A stretch of DNA of 5,465 bases. It comes from JBGYPP01 sp041838515. GTDB taxonomy: Bacteria > Bacillota > Clostridia > Lachnospirales > Lachnospiraceae. The translations under genes were made by a program, and so were the position numbers. Under the pieces are notes generated by a model, which was given only the letters and a program-made list of their open reading frames with translations, ran no database searches and had not been told where the DNA came from. The stretch covers positions 1 to 5,465 of the forward strand of contig JBGYPP010000065.1 in the NCBI GenBank assembly GCA_041838515.1, given 5' to 3'. Of this stretch, positions 5,453-5,465 are shown piece after piece; the stretch's first letter is position 1; the number at the start of each line of letters is the position of its first letter.

Positions 5453-5465
5453 TTGCTCAAGGATA
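5453..5465 (+). CDS. Start of a further gene, 3' partial (TTG start)
   Basis: TTG CTC AAG GAT would begin M-L-K-D, running off the right edge. The only support is the well-spaced GGAGG. The alternative ATG at 5439 (MEEKICSR...) has no Shine-Dalgarno. Too little sequence is present to identify the product. If real, its transcript must read through the terminator just upstream. Confidence 0.4.

Noticed and set aside
1..5465. CRISPR array, tRNA/rRNA genes, insertion sequence or riboswitch
   Set aside because: I found no regularly spaced repeats, tRNA-like cloverleaf, transposase motif or recognised aptamer core on either strand.

Overview
The window looks like an accessory locus from a Clostridia-type Firmicute. 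The evidence for this is strong purine-rich Shine-Dalgarno sites, sigma-A-like promoters, a GC-rich coding background that still uses many AGG (Arg) and ATA (Ile) codons, and AT-rich intergenic gaps. The host assignment is an inference from style. No ribosomal, tRNA or housekeeping marker is present.

Positions 2-2682 hold two paralogous DUF4874/DUF4832-type proteins in convergent orientation. The left copy (+) enters the window already open. The right copy (-) is complete, has an N-terminal membrane anchor and has a near-consensus promoter. Their 3' ends overlap by 91 bp, and each reads antisense through the other's tail.

Positions 2812-4294 hold a two-gene plus-strand operon: a small PqqD-like protein (the peptide-binding winged helix, or RRE, fold) overlapping an NTP_transf_5-type nucleotidyltransferase. 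An AT-richer zone follows with a good promoter at 4355-4383. Two tandem small genes (4457-4795 and 4980-5339) encode full-length homologs. Both start with an almost identical 22-residue N-terminus running from YKKP to AASGG, and their downstream halves diverge apart from an SHTIGGY block. A strong rho-independent terminator (5399-5431) follows. Immediately after it come a Shine-Dalgarno site and a TTG that probably open another gene running out of the window.

Working model (inference): the paired small proteins are substrates or exported products of a peptide-maturation pathway. Their shared leader-like N-terminus would be recognised by the PqqD-like protein, with the nucleotidyltransferase-like protein as candidate modifying enzyme. 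The membrane-anchored DUF4832 proteins could act at the cell surface on glycans. No protease, transporter, radical SAM or other RiPP maturase is visible here, so the pathway is incomplete in this view.
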